Shown here: in pieces, positions 26,207 to 34,422 of the stretch
How positions within the stretch are numbered: position 1 is the first letter of the stretch
Layout: each line of letters opens with the position of its first letter
DNA from: Paraburkholderia xenovorans LB400
GTDB lineage: Bacteria; Pseudomonadota; Gammaproteobacteria; Burkholderiales; Burkholderiaceae
DNA: 64,000 bases
NCBI RefSeq assembly: GCF_000013645.1
Contig: NC_007951.1
Span: 1,488,001 to 1,552,000 of the forward strand
Direction: 5' to 3'
Notes under the pieces: model-generated
Database searches by the model: none
The model's input: the letters and a program-made list of their open reading frames with translations, nothing else
Told to the model about the DNA's origin: nothing
Program-made: the position numbers and the translations under genes

Positions 26207-26719
26207 ATGACGCGGACCAAACGACCTGACTCTGAAGCCCGCACGGCGTTCTGCGTGCAACGTGCCGGCGCAAAGCGTCGAGGCATCGCGTGGGATTTCA
26301 CTTTCGAAGACTGGATGGCCGTCTGGACCGAGTCAGGACATTTCGCGGAGCGCGGCCGGAACAAAGGGCAATACGTGATGGCACGAAACGGTGATACCGG
26401 GCCCTACGCGCGAGGCAACGTGAGCATCATTTTGCATAGCAGGAACATGAGCGATGCGCATGTCAACGTCCCTGAAAAATGTAGCCCGGCCAGACGTATT
26501 GGGACCGGGAAGGGATGGAGCATCAACAAGCTCAGCAAGAAGAATCCGTATCACGTCATGCACTGCGGGAAATACGTCGGGGTGTTCTCGACCGAGGACG
26601 ATGCGCGCCGCGCATACCTGCACGCCGTCGAGCAGACGAGGTTGCAGGTTGCGGCGGGTTCCCTGCGATCGCGGGCAACTGAGCAAAGTCAATCTCAAAA
26701 TACTCAAAACCATGAATAG
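26207..26719 (+). CDS. HNH/AP2-type homing endonuclease-like protein
   Basis: 170 residues from the ATG at 26207. The MARNGDTGPYARGNVSIIL segment is typical of phage HNH-like proteins with a GPY...N signature. The AP2-like tail (YVGVFSTEDDARRAYLHAV) should bind DNA. Its end overlaps the next gene by eight bases in another frame. Probably a selfish insertion; nuclease activity is not certain because a full HNH triad is not obvious. Confidence 0.65.
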   Translation: MTRTKRPDSEARTAFCVQRAGAKRRGIAWDFTFEDWMAVWTESGHFAERGRNKGQYVMARNGDTGPYARGNVSIILHSRNMSDAHVNVPEKCSPARRIGTGKGWSINKLSKKNPYHVMHCGKYVGVFSTEDDARRAYLHAVEQTRLQVAAGSLRSRATEQSQSQNTQNHE

Positions 26720-27083
26720 CGAAAACAAGTCGTTGCCAATGGTGGGCGGCGCGGTCGATGGCCCGTCTTTCGTCCCGGAAGAGAAGATTGCGTTGTGCAA
26801 AACATTTCGCGATGCCGTTCGACTGTCCTGGTCGCTGCGCAGGACGCGGGGAATGTCGAAAAAGACACTGTCGGAGCTGTGCGGCTTCCACGCGCCTCAC
26901 GCCACGGATTATTTGCACGACACCGACTATGACGCGGCGGGCCGCAAACGCCGGTCATTACCGCCTGATTCGATCAAGGATTTTGAGGCAGTAGTCGGCA
27001 ACCGGGCCATCACGCAATACATGGTTCATCAGGTTCGGCTCACGCTCATGGAAGCGCTGCTCGAACAACGGAAAGCGGCATGA
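26712..27083 (+). CDS. putative helix-turn-helix regulator
   Basis: 123 residues from the ATG at 26712. Residues ~47-75 (MSKKTLSELCGFHAPHATDYLH) read as a helix-turn-helix. The C-terminus is helical. The position in the early operon suits a phage regulator. Not assigned to a named family. Confidence 0.6.
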   Translation: MNSENKSLPMVGGAVDGPSFVPEEKIALCKTFRDAVRLSWSLRRTRGMSKKTLSELCGFHAPHATDYLHDTDYDAAGRKRRSLPPDSIKDFEAVVGNRAITQYMVHQVRLTLMEALLEQRKAA

Positions 27084-27259
27084 AATACGAAGAGGCGAAA
27101 GCCGTCTGTGAGAAAGCATTCGCTGCTGCGGAGTTGCGCGTCGGTGCGGACGAAGTTGCGGTGAAACGAGAGGTCAGTTTGATGGCCGCGCGTGACCGGA
27201 TTCTGATGCGCGCGCTGCACGTCGTGACAAAGCACGAGTCATCCACAGGGCAGTCATGA
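27080..27259 (+). CDS. small hypothetical protein
   Basis: 59 residues from the ATG at 27080, overlapping the preceding stop by four bases (ATGA). Helical and charged (MKYEEAKAVCEKAFAAAELR). Coupled at both ends, so probably translated. Not recognised. Confidence 0.55.
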   Translation: MKYEEAKAVCEKAFAAAELRVGADEVAVKREVSLMAARDRILMRALHVVTKHESSTGQS

Positions 27260-27411
27260 ACGCGGATCTGGTTGGCACGGTTGTGTTGCGCACGTTCGCA
27301 GTGATGGGCGTCGCTGTGGCGTTCATGCCGTCGATCGCGCGATCGCGCGTGAGGTTTGGTTTCACGAGCTGTCTCGCGCTCGCCGCCGTGCTGATCTGGT
27401 TCAGGCCGTAG
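27256..27411 (+). CDS. small two-helix membrane protein
   Basis: 51 residues from the ATG at 27256, overlapping the upstream stop (ATGA). Two hydrophobic segments (VGTVVLRTFAVMGVAVAFM and CLALAAVLIWF) flank a basic turn. Not recognised; a holin-like or accessory membrane role is only a guess. Confidence 0.5.
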   Translation: MNADLVGTVVLRTFAVMGVAVAFMPSIARSRVRFGFTSCLALAAVLIWFRP

Positions 27412-27418
27412 GAGTCAC

Positions 27419-27682
27419 ATGTCGTTTCACTTATCGAATCTCGCCTGGAGCGTCGAGCTCCGCCACGCGCAGAAGATTGTCCTGCTGTGCCTTTCACATC
27501 TGGCGCTGCAGAGCACGTGTGAATGTTCAGTCACGGTGCGCAAGCTCGCGTACATGTGCGGCATGTCAGATAGCGGCGTGCGTGGTCAGCTCGAAGCCCT
27601 GACAGCGGCCGGCCTGGTCGACGAGATCCCGGGCAATGGCGAGACTTTCTATCGCGTCAACGTGGCGCCGCGCGATGCCTAA
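27419..27682 (+). CDS. winged-helix phage protein
   Basis: 87 residues with GGAG four bases before the ATG. The whole protein reads as a winged helix (QKIVLLCLSHLAL, TVRKLAYMCGMSDSGVRGQLEAL, then a wing). Similar to the DNA-binding part of phage replication initiators, but short. Overlaps the next gene by eight bases. Confidence 0.65.
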   Translation: MSFHLSNLAWSVELRHAQKIVLLCLSHLALQSTCECSVTVRKLAYMCGMSDSGVRGQLEALTAAGLVDEIPGNGETFYRVNVAPRDA

Positions 27683-28250
27683 GACGAGCAAGAAGGGCGC
27701 GGCGGAGCACCCACAGATCAACGCTGGCCTCGTCGAGGCCGCTATACGCCGTCACGTCGACCCGCGCGGCGCCAACACGCTCATTCCCGAGGCTGAAATT
27801 CGCTGGGGCGTCGGCTCGCAGCGCGGCGTTTATCGCGCGGACTTCGTCATGGTCACGCGCTCCAGTTACGCGACGGAGCTCGAGGTGAAAGTATCGCTCG
27901 CGGACTGGCGCAAGGATCTGTCGAAGCCGAAGTGGGTTGGCATGCCCGCCTGGATCACGCGCTTCGTCTACGTGGTGCCCGAGCAGCTCGGTATTCCTGA
28001 ATGGGTGCCCGCGCATGCTGGCGTGTGGCATGTGCGCCCGCGGCCGTCGCAATACGAAGCGTGGGAAGGGCCACGGCGCCCCGACGGCTATCAGATCGTC
28101 GTCGCCCGCGCGCCGCACGTGCTCGGCCGCGAAAAGCTACCAGCTGCCGTGCTCGGCACGTGGCTGCGCAATCTCTATTACCGCTACTGGGAACAGCGGG
28201 TTCATCTTGAGGGCCGCATTGCGCGGCACGTGCGGGAGAGAGTTGCATGA
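27675..28250 (+). CDS. MmcB-like PD-(D/E)XK nuclease
   Basis: 191 residues from the ATG at 27675. The core RADFVMV, then ELEVKVSLADW, matches the D...ExK active-site pattern of MmcB-like DNA-repair nucleases. It lies in the replication region, so processing of replication or recombination intermediates is likely. Overlaps the initiator gene by four bases. Confidence 0.65.
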   Translation: MPKTSKKGAAEHPQINAGLVEAAIRRHVDPRGANTLIPEAEIRWGVGSQRGVYRADFVMVTRSSYATELEVKVSLADWRKDLSKPKWVGMPAWITRFVYVVPEQLGIPEWVPAHAGVWHVRPRPSQYEAWEGPRRPDGYQIVVARAPHVLGREKLPAAVLGTWLRNLYYRYWEQRVHLEGRIARHVRERVA

Positions 28251-29353
28251 GAGTCGCAGACGTATTGCGCGAACTCGGTCGCCCGATCGCCTACTACCCG
28301 TTCCTCGCTCGATACCTCGGCGGCGTGAACGCTGCCGTGTTCTTCTGCCAGATCTTTTACTGGCAGGACAAGGCTACCAGCGAATTCGGCGTGCATAAGA
28401 CCGTCGATGAGCTCGAGCACGAGACCGGCCTGTCCTACGAGGAACAGCGCGCCGCCCGCACGAAGTTGCGTGCCGCCGGTGTGCTGATCGAGACCGCCAA
28501 GCGCATCGAGCATCGCACGTACTTCCGCGTCGACGAGGATGCGCTCGAATTGCTGTTGTCTTCCGAGCCACCCGCACGTAAGGCGAAAAAGTCATTGGTG
28601 GGCACATCGGGAAAGTCCACTTCCCGAAATGGGAAAAGTCCATCTCGGGAAGTGGACAAAGTCCATTCCGCGAACTTGGAAAAACCCATGCCGCCGGGTG
28701 GGGAAAACCGCGCCCGCGGGAAGGGAGATCCCCATTCCGTTAACGGTACAGAGATTACAGCAGAGACTACAGCAGCAACGCGCGCGGCCGAGGCTGTGGA
28801 CAACTCTGCTGTTGCTGCTGCTGAAGCTGAAAAAGCCCAACCGAACCCCGAGCGCGAATTGACGGACTTGCTGGTGTCGCTCGAGGCCGCTCGGGGCAAA
28901 TCGCTGAGCGTCGACCGGAACCGCGACCGTGTGCACGTGCTGACGTGGGTCGGCAAGGGCGTGACGGCGGCGCGACTGCGGGAAGCCCACGCGTTGGCCG
29001 TGGCGGCGCGATCGCGAGAGGGCGACGAACGGCCGACGTACGCAGGGTTCGTCTCGACGTTCATCGACGCAGAGGCCGCGGCGCCGGTGACGGCTGAGTC
29101 ACAAGCACAGGTCGACTGGTGGCTGGCAGGCGAGGAAGTGCTGGTGGCGGCCGGCGAACGCTTCGGCGCCCGGCCGAAGCGGCGCGACGAGCCTTTGCCG
29201 CTGTACCGCGCGGTGGTGGCCAGAGCGGCGGGTAAGGGGCCGTGGATCGACGCGATCCTGCGCGACGCCCAGCGCGGCGGCGGCCAGTTCCAGCAGATGA
29301 TCGTGGCGACGCTCGGTGAAGCGCTGCTGCCTGTCGACTGGTACGCATCATGA
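28247..29353 (+). CDS. putative phage replication initiator (O-like)
   Basis: 368 residues. The N-terminal ~105 residues form a winged-helix region (AAVFFCQIFYWQDKATSE, VDELEHETGLSYEEQRAAR). A low-complexity middle is encoded over a set of 23-bp repeats. The C-terminal ~150 residues are helical and may contact a helicase loader. The layout (DNA-binding N-terminus, origin repeats inside the gene) parallels lambda O. No separate helicase or loader is seen nearby. Confidence 0.65.
   Translation: MRVADVLRELGRPIAYYPFLARYLGGVNAAVFFCQIFYWQDKATSEFGVHKTVDELEHETGLSYEEQRAARTKLRAAGVLIETAKRIEHRTYFRVDEDALELLLSSEPPARKAKKSLVGTSGKSTSRNGKSPSREVDKVHSANLEKPMPPGGENRARGKGDPHSVNGTEITAETTAATRAAEAVDNSAVAAAEAEKAQPNPERELTDLLVSLEAARGKSLSVDRNRDRVHVLTWVGKGVTAARLREAHALAVAARSREGDERPTYAGFVSTFIDAEAAAPVTAESQAQVDWWLAGEEVLVAAGERFGARPKRRDEPLPLYRAVVARAAGKGPWIDAILRDAQRGGGQFQQMIVATLGEALLPVDWYAS
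28583..28715 (+). repeat. six iteron-like repeats with 23-bp period, candidate replication origin
   Basis: Copies resembling GGGAAAAGTCCATT start near 28583, 28609, 28631, 28654, 28678 and 28700; the outer copies are more degenerate. The spacing is 23-24 bp, about two helical turns and not a multiple of three, so the pattern is not explained by the protein sequence. Confidence 0.65.
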
Positions 29354-29574
29354 GCACCCAAACCGAAAACGCATTCTGGCTCGTGTGGTCGCCGACCGGC
29401 AGCGCGCCGCCGCGGTACCGGCACGCGAGCAAGCAGAGCGCCATCACCGAGGCAGAGCGGCTCGCGCGTGCTCACCCTGGCCAACTGTTCGTCGTGCTCG
29501 AGCCGATCGCCGGGCGGCGCGTGGACAACATGGTGCGCACGACCTACGTCGATGAGAAGGAGATCCCGTTCTGA
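29350..29574 (+). CDS. hypothetical phage protein
   Basis: 74 residues; the ATG overlaps the initiator stop (ATGA). WLVWSPTGSAPPRYRHASKQSAITEAERLARAHP-type small proteins occur widely in phages as unknowns. The last codon shares a base with the next start. Confidence 0.65.
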   Translation: MSTQTENAFWLVWSPTGSAPPRYRHASKQSAITEAERLARAHPGQLFVVLEPIAGRRVDNMVRTTYVDEKEIPF

Positions 29575-29990
29575 TGAGCAACGTCATCGACATCGAGGAG
29601 CTGCGCTTCACGCGCGACAAGCGGATCGTGCGGCCGCGCGAGGAGTGCGAGCACAAGCACATGACGATGGACGACCACGGCCAGTTCGTCAGGTGCGACG
29701 ACTGCAAGGTGCAGCTCTCTCCGTTCTGGGTGCTCAGCCGGATGCTCGATCAATACGAGCGCGCTCTCTCGAAGATTGCCGGCCGCGAGCAGCGGCAGTC
29801 CGAGGCCGAGCGCAGGACGGTGCATCTGCGCGCCGCCCAGGTCGTCGAGCGGGCATGGCGCAGTCACACGACGGTGCCGACGTGCCCGCACTGCGGCGAG
29901 GGGATTCGCGCGACCGATGGCTTCGGAAATAGCGCGATCAACAGATCTATCGATGAACGGCGGCGCGCCGCCAAGAAGGGAGGCGTATGA
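29574..29990 (+). CDS. hypothetical phage protein with zinc-like cysteines
   Basis: 138 residues. An N-terminal C-x-H-K-H followed by C-x2-C (CDDC) and a C-terminal CPHCGEGI suggest zinc binding. The centre is a long helix. No family assigned. Confidence 0.6.
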   Translation: MSNVIDIEELRFTRDKRIVRPREECEHKHMTMDDHGQFVRCDDCKVQLSPFWVLSRMLDQYERALSKIAGREQRQSEAERRTVHLRAAQVVERAWRSHTTVPTCPHCGEGIRATDGFGNSAINRSIDERRRAAKKGGV

Positions 29991-30253
29991 ACTGCAAGCC
30001 GGGCGATCTGGCGGTGACAACGGGCATGGCCGTGCCAGCCAACAACGACGTGATTGTCGAAGTTGAAAGTTTCGCTTTCGTCAATCACTTGGGCATGACG
30101 GTATGGAACATAAAACACCGTCAGCCGATGCTTGTGGATACCGGTCCGCGAGCAGGAACGTGGATGGATCGCGGGATTATTTGCGACACAAATCTTCGCC
30201 CGATCAGCGGCGTGCCGGTGCACGACGAGCAGCTCGACGAGGTGCCGGCATGA
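29987..30253 (+). CDS. hypothetical phage protein
   Basis: 88 residues, beta-rich (MNCKPGDLAVTTG opening, VIVEVESFAFVN). Overlapping start and stop couple it to both neighbours. A conserved-looking unknown. Confidence 0.6.
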   Translation: MNCKPGDLAVTTGMAVPANNDVIVEVESFAFVNHLGMTVWNIKHRQPMLVDTGPRAGTWMDRGIICDTNLRPISGVPVHDEQLDEVPA

Positions 30254-30450
30254 AAGCGACGATCCAAGCGGATGGCACGATGGTCATAACAGCGGAGACC
30301 GAGATCGAGGCGTATGCGCTCGGGCGGTGGTCGATGGACAGCAATTTGGATTTGGACCCCAACCTGTGGTGTCCAAAGTTGGTAACCGACTGCTCGAAAT
30401 ACCCAGCGGCGATTCAACCCAGCCGGGTGTCCGGAGCAACTCAGCAATGA
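30250..30450 (+). CDS. hypothetical phage protein
   Basis: 66 residues from the ATG at 30250. The short strand pair MKATIQADGTMVITAETEIEAYALGRW is a small-domain pattern seen in several phage unknowns. Coupled by overlaps on both sides. Confidence 0.55.
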   Translation: MKATIQADGTMVITAETEIEAYALGRWSMDSNLDLDPNLWCPKLVTDCSKYPAAIQPSRVSGATQQ

Positions 30451-30740
30451 GCGAGCTCTTGATCCTCTCCGTGATCGCGGCGCCGCTCGTGCTCGTGCCG
30501 GCGTTCATCGTGTCATTCCTATCGTATGTGGAACCGCTATCCTGGCCATACACCGAGATAGCGTTCGCGATCGCCGAGGAGTCGGAATTTGCGCGGTTCG
30601 AACGCGAAATGCTCGAGAAGATTGCCGCGTCGCTCGCGATCCCGAAGGAGCTGCTCGACGAACCCTATGAGTCTAGCGGCTATTCCTACTTCGCCGAATC
30701 GCTCAAACGCGACGCGCAAAGATATGGTGGCTGGCGATGA
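30447..30740 (+). CDS. hypothetical membrane-anchored phage protein
   Basis: 97 residues from the ATG at 30447. One N-terminal transmembrane helix (LLILSVIAAPLVLVPAFIVSFL) precedes an acidic helical tail with KIAASLAIPKELLDE and SGYSYFAESLKRDAQ. Not recognised. Confidence 0.55.
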   Translation: MSELLILSVIAAPLVLVPAFIVSFLSYVEPLSWPYTEIAFAIAEESEFARFEREMLEKIAASLAIPKELLDEPYESSGYSYFAESLKRDAQRYGGWR

Positions 30741-31432
30741 GCAAGGGCACTGTCCGTTTCCCTGAGAGCGCGATCGTCGACGGCCGCATTGGTACGTCGC
30801 GCATTGCAGCGACGATCGCGGGCGCGGCGGCGCGCCTGGCATCCGCCGATCTCGAACCGCTGCAGGGCGCCGTGCAGACACTTGCGCGCGGCATCGCGGC
30901 ACAGACCGGACAGACACCCGAGCAGGTCGCCGCAGCTTGGGGCACTGTCGAATATTCGAATTCTAGCGGGGTGCAGTTGGTAGCCCCGCACATGGCGGCC
31001 GGCGCAAAGCATCGCGCGAACGCGGCACTCGGGGAAAAGCCTGCGCCTGGCAAGCGCGAAACCCCGCGGGGGGAACTGACGCCCGTGCAGCGCGTGCAGC
31101 AACTCGGCCGGCTCGGTACCGGACGGATGAACAAGACTGAGGCCGCGTACGAGCAGCTGCTGGCGGCGCGTCTCCACCTTGGCGAGATCCTCTTCTATCG
31201 CTTCGAAGCGCACAAGCTGCGGCTCGGCGACAACACGTTCTATACGCCCGACTTTACTGTGATCGTTGCCGACGGCAGCACGGAATATCACGAGGTGAAG
31301 GGCTACTGGACAGACAAGGCGCGCGCCAAGACGAAGGCGGCCGCCGCTCAACACCCGTATCGATTCATCGCAATCAAGCGCGCCGGCCGTCACGGCTGGA
31401 GCTTTGAAGACCTCACCAGCCGCAGCTGGTGA
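30737..31432 (+). CDS. DUF1064 family endonuclease
   Basis: 231 residues. After a ~125-residue N-terminal extension, the core MNKTEAAYEQLL, FYTPDFTVIV and YHEVKGYW gives the D...ExK catalytic pattern of DUF1064 nucleases, a PD-(D/E)XK group. Probably acts on replication or recombination junctions. The N-terminal extension is unusual and not recognised. Confidence 0.8.
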   Translation: MSKGTVRFPESAIVDGRIGTSRIAATIAGAAARLASADLEPLQGAVQTLARGIAAQTGQTPEQVAAAWGTVEYSNSSGVQLVAPHMAAGAKHRANAALGEKPAPGKRETPRGELTPVQRVQQLGRLGTGRMNKTEAAYEQLLAARLHLGEILFYRFEAHKLRLGDNTFYTPDFTVIVADGSTEYHEVKGYWTDKARAKTKAAAAQHPYRFIAIKRAGRHGWSFEDLTSRSW

Positions 31433-31457
31433 TCACCCATCCATCCAGGAGCGTCAC

Positions 31458-31694
31458 ATGTCAGTCCGAGCAAAGTTCAAGGTTATCTCGACCACGCAGC
31501 GCAAACACTGGGACATCCAGAAGGGAAACATCCACGAAATCCAGCTCGAGCCGGTGACGAGTGGCTCGACGGAAAACGAAAGTTTCTACGCCGCCACTCC
31601 GCACGGTGCGATCAACCTGCAGACCGTCAACGAAGAAGCCGGCGCGCAATTCGAGCTCGGCGCCGAGTACTACATCGACTTCACGAAGGCCTGA
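31458..31694 (+). CDS. hypothetical phage protein
   Basis: 78 residues from the ATG at 31458 with GGAG six bases upstream. Beta-rich single domain (RAKFKVIST, IHEIQLEPVTSG, YYIDFTKA). A common phage unknown, often near single-strand DNA metabolism genes. Confidence 0.65.
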   Translation: MSVRAKFKVISTTQRKHWDIQKGNIHEIQLEPVTSGSTENESFYAATPHGAINLQTVNEEAGAQFELGAEYYIDFTKA

Positions 31695-31752
31695 CGTCGC
31701 ACGCGGCCATCGCGCCGCGCCGCGCGCATCAAATCACATGGAGAAAATGGAC

Positions 31753-32067
31753 ATGGACAACCAGCACAAGCAGATCAATGGGTATCGCGACCTGTCACAG
31801 GCTGAAATCGATCTCATCAACGAGATCAAGGCGAAAGGCGAGGAACTGCGCGCGCTCGTGACGAGGATCCAGGACGTTGCGATTCCGCCGCTTCCCGAAA
31901 TCGAACCCGCCGTGGCTGGCGACGAGCCGGTGCTTCTCGAAGGCAAGCCCATCGCAATTGCGACGGAGGGCGATGACCCGTGGTACTGGCTTCGATATGC
32001 GGACGCTTCGTTTCGATGCGGAGTCATGTATGCGGTCCGCGCCGTGGCGAAACCCGCATCGTATTGA
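31753..32067 (+). CDS. acb2: Acb2/Tad1-type anti-CBASS cyclic-nucleotide sponge
   Basis: 104 residues from the ATG at 31753, chosen because GGAGA lies ~8 bases upstream; ATGs at 31738 and 31747 are in frame. The NGYRDLSQAEIDLINEIKAKG opening and the helical AVRAVAKPASY ending match the Acb2/Tad1 hairpin family. Known members form hexamers that bind cyclic di- and trinucleotides and so stop CBASS effectors from firing. The insert between the helices (about residues 40-75) is longer than in short family members. An anti-defence role is inferred from family membership. Confidence 0.82.
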   Translation: MDNQHKQINGYRDLSQAEIDLINEIKAKGEELRALVTRIQDVAIPPLPEIEPAVAGDEPVLLEGKPIAIATEGDDPWYWLRYADASFRCGVMYAVRAVAKPASY

Positions 32068-32069
32068 CG

Positions 32070-32387
32070 ATGAGCCAGCTCGACATGTTCGGCAGCGCGG
32101 AGCCGATCACCATCACCGCGTCGCCGGCGTCCAACGAAGCCGCAGTCATCCGCGACCGGCACGCCGAGTTGATTGGTCTGCTGCCCGAGAAACTTCGGCC
32201 GCAGTGCACGCCCGCGCTGCCGGTGCCGAGCGCCAAGGCCGAGCTCGACGCGTGGACCCGCACCACGCAGCGCATCTATCTGCTGTACCTCATCGGCGCA
32301 ATTGCGCGCGGCGTTTATCGCGATGCGAGCGAGGCCAATGCCCCGTACGTGCTGATGAAGCTGAACGGCCTCGGAGGTCAGTGGTGA
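32070..32387 (+). CDS. hypothetical phage protein
   Basis: 105 residues from the ATG at 32070, two bases after the Acb2 stop. A Pro-rich start leads to a helix (QRIYLLYLIGAIARGVYRDASEA). Probably co-translated with acb2, so a linked role is possible. Not recognised. Confidence 0.55.
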   Translation: MSQLDMFGSAEPITITASPASNEAAVIRDRHAELIGLLPEKLRPQCTPALPVPSAKAELDAWTRTTQRIYLLYLIGAIARGVYRDASEANAPYVLMKLNGLGGQW

Positions 32388-32737
32388 AGATGACCTTCAT
32401 CGTGCCGGCACAGTTCACGGTATTTGGCGTGCCGCAGCGCGAGCGGCCACCATGCCTCGCGCAGTGCGAAGTGGTGGAACTCGTGCGCTCATTCGCCTAT
32501 TCCCCGTGGAAGTTCCGGAACACACTGCGCCGCGGCCTGCGTGTCAGCTACTCGGCGTACGTCCGGCTGCCGGCATGGATCGCGCCGCCGGAGAACTGGC
32601 CGCGCCTTGAGACTGGCGAGGTCGAGCTACGTGTGCCGATGCACCTGAATCAGCGGGTGCCGCTCCCGGAATTCCCTCCCGACCGCAACCGCGTGCGCAT
32701 TGACGATGTGCTGAAGCTTCGAGGCGATCCATGCTGA
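32384..32737 (+). CDS. hypothetical phage protein
   Basis: 117 residues from a GTG at 32384 with GGAGG six bases upstream and overlapping the previous stop; an ATG at 32390 is less well placed. Beta-rich with conserved-looking Trp/Arg residues. Overlaps the Ref gene by seven bases. Not recognised. Confidence 0.6.
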   Translation: MKMTFIVPAQFTVFGVPQRERPPCLAQCEVVELVRSFAYSPWKFRNTLRRGLRVSYSAYVRLPAWIAPPENWPRLETGEVELRVPMHLNQRVPLPEFPPDRNRVRIDDVLKLRGDPC

Positions 32738-33201
32738 CGCGCAAGAAGCCGCTCGTGAGCAGGACGCCGCTGAAGCGCTCCGCGCCGATCGGCGTGCGGC
32801 CGTCGCCGGGCAGCTCGCTCACGCGCACGAAGGTCCGCGTGAAGTCACCGGTCGCAGCACATCCAAAACATTGGGCCGCCAAACGTCGCCCGAGTCCTAC
32901 CGCGATAGAACGTCGATACATGGGCTACGTCGCCGCACTTTGTTGCGCGGTGTGCCGCCGTCTAGGTATTGAAGGAACACCAGCAATTGTCCATCACCAA
33001 CGGACGGGCACCGGGAAAATGCGCGCCAGTCACTACCGCACTTGTCCGTTGTGCCCGCTGCACCATCAGGGCAGCGGCTTCGGAGTGCATGACATGGGCC
33101 GGTCACAATTCGCTGACTTATACGGTTTCAGCGAGGTCGACCTCGTTGAGGAAACTCGCGGCCTGTTGGTTGAATATCTTCCTGCCGAGGAACGCACATG
33201 A
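32731..33201 (+). CDS. Ref family recombination enhancement nuclease
   Basis: 156 residues. A basic N-terminal ~60 residues (for RecA-filament or DNA contact) precede an HNH core: GYVAALCCAVCRR, IVHHQRTG, then CPLCPLHHQG and FGVHDMG. P1 Ref is a RecA-dependent endonuclease that cuts at displacement loops. Here it probably aids phage recombination. The downstream HNH-like gene overlaps its end by four bases. Confidence 0.85.
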   Translation: MLTRKKPLVSRTPLKRSAPIGVRPSPGSSLTRTKVRVKSPVAAHPKHWAAKRRPSPTAIERRYMGYVAALCCAVCRRLGIEGTPAIVHHQRTGTGKMRASHYRTCPLCPLHHQGSGFGVHDMGRSQFADLYGFSEVDLVEETRGLLVEYLPAEERT

Positions 33202-33827
33202 AACAGGACATGTCAGGCGAGATTTTCCACCGTCTCACTGTCGTCGCAGATGGTGGCGGCGCGCGCGTGTTGTGCGCGTGCCAATGCGGTGGCCGCGTTG
33301 ACGTCTTGCGCAGCAATCTTCGGAGAGGGAACACGCGTTCTTGCGGGTGCCTTCATAGGGAACGGGCCGCTGAGCGTGCAGCCGTACGTAATCTCCGCCA
33401 CGGAATGACAAACACCCGGATTTGGGGGATTTGGGACGGGGTCGTCGATCGCACGAGCCGACCGGGTACGTGCCATTACGCCGACTATGGGGCGCGAGGC
33501 ATTTGCCTGCATCCCGAATGGCTGATCTTCGAGAATTTTTACCGCGATGTCGGCGCTCCACCGAGCGATCTGCATTCCATCGACCGTATAGACAACAACC
33601 GCGGCTACGAGCCTGGAAATGTGCGATGGGCGACTGCCGCCGAGCAGGCGAGAAATCGCCGCAGCAACAGGTTCGTGATGATCGCCGGCAAGCGCATGTG
33701 CCTCGCCGAGGCAGCTCGAGTGGTGGGTATCAGCAAATCGACAGCGTCACGCTTGCTTCAGCGTGGGGAATGGGCCGAGGTGTTCGGTGGCGTGCCTGAC
33801 GAATCTGTGGGAGAGATCGATGGTTGA
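33198..33827 (+). CDS. HNH-like homing endonuclease-type protein
   Basis: 209 residues. An N-terminal C-x-C...C-x-C zinc segment (CACQC, SCGCLH) is followed by YADYGARGICLHPEW, FENFYRDVG and IDRIDNNRGYEPGNVRWA, the conserved core of phage HNH-like proteins. A C-terminal helix-turn-helix (LAEAARVVGISKSTASRLL) is typical of homing enzymes. Likely a selfish insertion between Ref and the next gene. Confidence 0.82.
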   Translation: MKQDMSGEIFHRLTVVADGGGARVLCACQCGGRVDVLRSNLRRGNTRSCGCLHRERAAERAAVRNLRHGMTNTRIWGIWDGVVDRTSRPGTCHYADYGARGICLHPEWLIFENFYRDVGAPPSDLHSIDRIDNNRGYEPGNVRWATAAEQARNRRSNRFVMIAGKRMCLAEAARVVGISKSTASRLLQRGEWAEVFGGVPDESVGEIDG

Positions 33828-34422
33828 TACGACCCGACGGGGCGGCTCGGCGATGCGATGGTCAGAGGAAGAGGACGAAATCCTGCGCGAGATCTGGAAG
33901 TTGCGTACGCCGCTCAAGGTTTCTGCCGCACGCTTGCCGGGCCGATCCGTGCGCGGGATACAGATGCGCGCAGACATCCTCAAGTTTCCACGCCGCCGGC
34001 AGGCACGCGGAACGTCCGACACACGCCCGGCCTTCGTTGCATTGTGGAAGGCCCTGAAGAAGCCCGGCACCCGCATTCAGTTGGCGGCGCGAGCTGGAGT
34101 ATCGAATCAGACCGCTGGCGATTTCATCAAGCATTTCCGCAGCCAGATGCACATCGTCGGCTGGTATCACCCCGCCGATGGCAGAGCCGCACCGATCTAC
34201 AAAGCAGGTGCTGGCGAGGACAAGCCGAAACCGCCGAACAAGCCTCGCGCTGAGGTCTATAGCGATTACTGGAAGCGTATGAAGCGTGAACGGCCCGATC
34301 TCGCGGCGGCGCGTATCGCGCGTGCCACGTTCAAACGCCTCGAACGCGAAGGCAAGTTGATGAAACGAGATCCGGCCGCTATCGCGTTGTTCGGCGTGTG
34401 TGGCGGCGCGCGGCCGGAATGA
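33820..34422 (+). CDS. SANT/Myb-like DNA-binding phage protein
   Basis: 200 residues from the ATG at 33820. The N-terminus WSEEEDEILREIWKLRTP, then ARLPGRSVRGIQMRA, is SANT/Myb-like. The middle resembles a helix-turn-helix (IQLAARAGVSNQTAGDFIKHF). The C-terminus is basic. Probably a transcription regulator or early-to-late switch factor. Confidence 0.6.
   Translation: MVDTTRRGGSAMRWSEEEDEILREIWKLRTPLKVSAARLPGRSVRGIQMRADILKFPRRRQARGTSDTRPAFVALWKALKKPGTRIQLAARAGVSNQTAGDFIKHFRSQMHIVGWYHPADGRAAPIYKAGAGEDKPKPPNKPRAEVYSDYWKRMKRERPDLAAARIARATFKRLEREGKLMKRDPAAIALFGVCGGARPE

Noticed and set aside
30447..30740. LAIPKELLDE...GYSY as a portal-like C-terminal motif
   Set aside because: The match is too short and the rest of the protein is a small membrane-anchored polypeptide.
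30957..30995. ATTCTAGCGGGGTG resembling the moron promoters
   Set aside because: It lies inside the DUF1064 gene, has no -35 at the right distance and no gene start downstream on the minus strand.
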